Source: Candidatus Thalassarchaeaceae archaeon (GTDB lineage Archaea > Thermoplasmatota > Poseidoniia > Poseidoniales > Thalassarchaeaceae). Taken from it: a stretch of DNA of 64,000 bases. The position numbers and the translations under genes are program-made. The DNA lies in assembly GCA_029250605.1 (NCBI GenBank), contig JAQXEZ010000012.1, positions 1-64,000 of the forward strand, given 5' to 3'. Shown here piece after piece: positions 61,748 to 64,000 of the stretch. A model generated the notes under the pieces. It had not been told where the DNA came from. It did not search any database and saw nothing but the letters and a program-made list of their open reading frames with translations. The stretch's first letter is position 1; the number at the start of each line of letters is the position of its first letter.

Positions 61748-61972
61748 CTAATTATCCCCAGGACCACCAGCCATGTTATGCGCAACTAGGCCGTAGAGCG
61801 CTAGTCCCGATAGCAGAGCAAGGGGCTCCTTCATTGCGCCCATTTCTGAGCTAGATGGGAGTAACCCTGCCTCTTGTGCCCATGGTAGTACGACGAACAT
61901 TATGCCAAAGGCAGATAGGACAAGCCATAGCACGAAGAGTCGTTCTCTTGTCTCGGCATTGATTATTGTCAT
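61748..61972 (-). CDS. Small two-helix membrane protein
   Basis: A 74-residue protein starting MTIINAETRERLF. Hydrophobic segments lie near residues 12-31 and 50-66. No family is recognised. It lies between phoU-like and tmk genes with gaps of 51 and 83 bases. A longer upstream start (62014) is possible but would run close to the phoU stop and adds a poor N-terminus. Confidence 0.5.
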   Translation of the reverse strand: MTIINAETRERLFVLWLVLSAFGIMFVVLPWAQEAGLLPSSSEMGAMKEPLALLSGLALYGLVAHNMAGGPGDN

Positions 61973-62023
61973 CCTACAAATAACAGGGAAAAATAGAGCT
62001 GTAAGGTTTGTCAAAATAAATTC

Positions 62024-63061
62024 TCAGAATCTTCTGATGGAGTCGTATGCTAACATGTTTAGAAGAATCTCTCCGAAATCTCTTGCATATGCGCATAGTC
62101 TTCGAGTTGATTCGGATAACCTATCCTCGAAGAGAAGGGGTGCTGCCTTGCGCTTTCCTGACCAGAGGCCCTCCTCGTGCTTCTCTAGTTCTAGTTGGGC
62201 AGCTTTGAGTGAGTTTCGAGCAGCCTCTATCTGATGGGCATCCCTCCCCCTGAGGTTAATCATTAGAGATTTGATTGAATCGAGCCAAATAGGGAGAATC
62301 GATAGTGGCATTTCTTGAGACGATAGTTTTGGAATCGAATCTGCATCTAATGTTAATTTGGCCATCTGATTGGCATGATCCATCATCCTCTCCAATGATC
62401 GGGCTAGGTTTGCATGCTCGACCCCCTGCTTGCGACTAAGGCCAAGCGACTTTACAATCTGAGATGAAGAGAGCATTGACCCCACTTGCCTCTCGATGAG
62501 ATACTGTAGGCCGTCGACTTCTCTCTCACGCTCTTCGTGATCGGATATCATCTCCTCATCTCCACCTCTCAAAACTTCCAATATGTCCCTGACAAGAGAA
62601 GAAAGTAGGAGATACATCCTGTTTAGACTGGAGTGCAACGGAAGTTCCCCTGCATTCAGGAGGCTGATGAGCCGGGCGCTGGAGTCATCCTGCTCACCAA
62701 TCTCGAAACCGCGTGTTGAACGCAGGAAGCGCCTGATTACGCTACGAGTATGTCTGCCCAATAGACTATCGCTAGTGACAAGGATCCCTTGAACTCCCGA
62801 GATATATGCCCCCATTAGATGGTCATATAGTGCCCCCTCTGGAAGGTGATCAATTTGGATGATGATCTCAGTATTGCCCTCTCCTACATCATCCAAAGGA
62901 GAGAGCATCAATTCGCCACTTGTCCTCCAATCAACACGGATGCTATCGCGGGCGGAGAGATTGTTTGCATTCACCCACGGCTTAGGTAGGCTCAGGGTGA
63001 ATGTTGCCCCTCCTGTTAGCTGCAGTCTACGTACATCATTTTCCCCGGGTCCAATGGGCAT
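62024..63061 (-). CDS. PhoU-family phosphate regulator with N-terminal AbrB-like domain
   Basis: A 345-residue protein. The N-terminal swapped-hairpin domain (VRRLQLTGGATFTLSLPKPW, about 10-29) is the SpoVT/AbrB type seen in archaeal PhoU proteins. Two PhoU helical repeats follow (about 135-240 and 250-340). Such proteins regulate phosphate uptake; direct DNA binding by the AbrB domain is inference. It is divergent from the phosphate transporter and shares an AT-rich promoter with it. Confidence 0.85.
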   Translation of the reverse strand: MPIGPGENDVRRLQLTGGATFTLSLPKPWVNANNLSARDSIRVDWRTSGELMLSPLDDVGEGNTEIIIQIDHLPEGALYDHLMGAYISGVQGILVTSDSLLGRHTRSVIRRFLRSTRGFEIGEQDDSSARLISLLNAGELPLHSSLNRMYLLLSSLVRDILEVLRGGDEEMISDHEEREREVDGLQYLIERQVGSMLSSSQIVKSLGLSRKQGVEHANLARSLERMMDHANQMAKLTLDADSIPKLSSQEMPLSILPIWLDSIKSLMINLRGRDAHQIEAARNSLKAAQLELEKHEEGLWSGKRKAAPLLFEDRLSESTRRLCAYARDFGEILLNMLAYDSIRRF

Positions 63062-63080
63062 GATGTTGCGAATCTAATTA

Positions 63081-63090
63081 TTAATATATA
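63081..63090. promoter_or_regulatory. Shared TATA-like element between phoU-like and PiT genes
   Basis: TTAATATATA lies 20-29 bases from the phoU-like ATG and 31-40 bases from the transporter GTG. Because TATA-like sequence reads on both strands here, one or two overlapping promoters with short leaders are likely, fitting coordinated control of both genes. Confidence 0.45.
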
Positions 63091-63120
63091 GATTACCGGA
63101 GTTCTCTATCAAATACCCCA

Positions 63121-64000
63121 GTGGAATCGGAAGTTATTGTGGAACTGACCGGATTGATGTGGTTGGTACTGTTTGTCTCATTGGCTGTTTGTGCATACAT
63201 GGCATGGAACATCGGTGCCAACGACGTTGCAAATGCAATGGGGACTTCGGTCGGATCTCGTGCTTTGACTCTAAAGCAAGCGGTAATTATCGCAGCAATT
63301 TTCGAGTTTGCGGGAGCGATGATTGCAGGTGATGCAGTCACGGACACAGTTCGAAAGGGAATATTGGTTGTCGACTTCGATGATCGTGAGATGGTTGATG
63401 CGATGTCTGATGATCTAATGTACGGATTCATTGCTGCTATGATGGCAGCTGCCCTGTGGCTCACCACTGCGACAAGATACGGCCTTCCCGTATCCACTAC
63501 CCATAGCATAATTGGTGGGATTGTCGGAATTGGCCTAGTTCTAGAGGTTCAACATGATACGTCTCTAATTGACTGGGACGTGGTCGAAAAGGTTGCATTG
63601 TCTTGGGTGGCCAGCCCGGTGATGGGGGGTCTATTCGCTTTCTTCACTTTCTGGATTATTCGTGAGACTATTCTCGAAGCCCCCGAACCGGAGGCCAGAG
63701 CCCGTTGGATGGCGCCAATTCTGGCAATTCCTACGTTCTTTGTCCTTGGGCTAGCGCTCCAGTTCAAGGCCCTTAAGGGCCTGTTCAAGAGACTCGATAG
63801 ATCTGGTTTCCTCGAAAAGGAAGACTGGTTGCCGGCTCCCGAGGCGGGGGTCTGGAACCCAATGGAAGCCAATGCTTGGTTTCCGATAAACAGCCTCATC
63901 CTCGCAATGGTCGTTTCCATCATCGCTTCTGTGGCTCTAGCATATGTTCTGAGGAACTACGACTTCAAGGGCGAGAAGGACGGCTTCTATGGCGTCGAGA
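63121..64000 (+). CDS. Inorganic phosphate transporter, PiT family (cut by window end)
   Basis: The first 293 residues of a PiT permease that takes up phosphate with H+ or Na+ (or a metal phosphate). The family motif ANDVANAMGTSVGSRALT begins near residue 34, and the second signature RYGLPVSTTHSIIGGIVGIG is near residue 119. A charged loop region with several helices follows; the reading frame is open to the window end. Start is the GTG at 63121. It is divergent from the phoU-like regulator. Confidence 0.93.
   Translation, partial: MESEVIVELTGLMWLVLFVSLAVCAYMAWNIGANDVANAMGTSVGSRALTLKQAVIIAAIFEFAGAMIAGDAVTDTVRKGILVVDFDDREMVDAMSDDLMYGFIAAMMAAALWLTTATRYGLPVSTTHSIIGGIVGIGLVLEVQHDTSLIDWDVVEKVALSWVASPVMGGLFAFFTFWIIRETILEAPEPEARARWMAPILAIPTFFVLGLALQFKALKGLFKRLDRSGFLEKEDWLPAPEAGVWNPMEANAWFPINSLILAMVVSIIASVALAYVLRNYDFKGEKDGFYGVE

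Noticed and set aside
1-64000. Insertion sequences, prophage or integrative elements
   Set aside because: No transposase, integrase, phage genes, or terminal repeats seen; gene order is chromosomal throughout.

Overview
The window looks like a chromosomal piece of a planktonic Marine Group II euryarchaeon (Candidatus Poseidoniales, class Thermoplasmata). The evidence is an archaeal 16S rRNA 5' end, eukaryote/archaea-type ribosomal proteins (L19e, L32e, S4e), SUI1, an RNase P Rpp29 subunit, a thermosome, an intron-bearing tRNA-Trp, and 16S lying just downstream of a fused S10/spc ribosomal operon ending in secY. That last arrangement is known from Group II fosmids. No mobile element, integrase or CRISPR array was found.

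Layout. 1-641: 5' part of 16S rRNA (minus strand). 642-966: its leader. 967-15315: one minus-strand operon of 25 genes from rpl3 to secY. 15598-20377: a Hef-type helicase, then a two-gene redox-like unit made of a double flavodoxin/SdhB-like fusion and an HdrB/SdhE-like protein, both stripped of their Fe-S cysteines. 20482-28055: thermosome, a giant surface protein, a membrane protein and an aminotransferase. 28128-35634: subtilase, tRNA-Trp with a box C/D intron, a cysteine-free thioredoxin/CcdA-like membrane protein, DUF92, PrsW and a small zinc ribbon. 35728-39709: D-amino-acid oxidase, type II glutamine synthetase, an AT-rich island and an MFS carrier. 39710-47974: a complete dipeptide/oligopeptide ABC importer (dppABCDF). 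48112-52545: tRNA genes, SprT-like protease, an eL41-like mini-gene, a BNR-repeat protein, a SAMP/MoaD-like modifier, DUF3592 and AIM24. 52548-61972: Fe-S PD-(D/E)XK nuclease, GDPD, radical SAM enzyme, PdxT, SerC, DeoC, thioredoxin-CcdA fusion, two tandem thymidylate-kinase-like proteins and a small membrane protein. 62024-64000: divergent phoU-like regulator and PiT phosphate transporter.

Together the genes suit a heterotroph feeding on proteins and peptides: secreted protease, peptide importer, aminotransferase, amino-acid oxidase and glutamine synthetase. Phosphate uptake lies at the right edge.

Two themes recur. (1) Extra membrane helices are grafted onto normally compact machines: SecY (four N-terminal helices), DppD (about six helices inside the ATPase domain) and DppC (about four extra helices). 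(2) Metal- or thiol-dependent folds have lost their cysteines: the SdhB-like and HdrB-like pair, and a thioredoxin-like domain in the 30567-32912 protein. The cysteine-stripped SdhB/HdrB pair with added flavodoxins is the best candidate here for an undescribed system.
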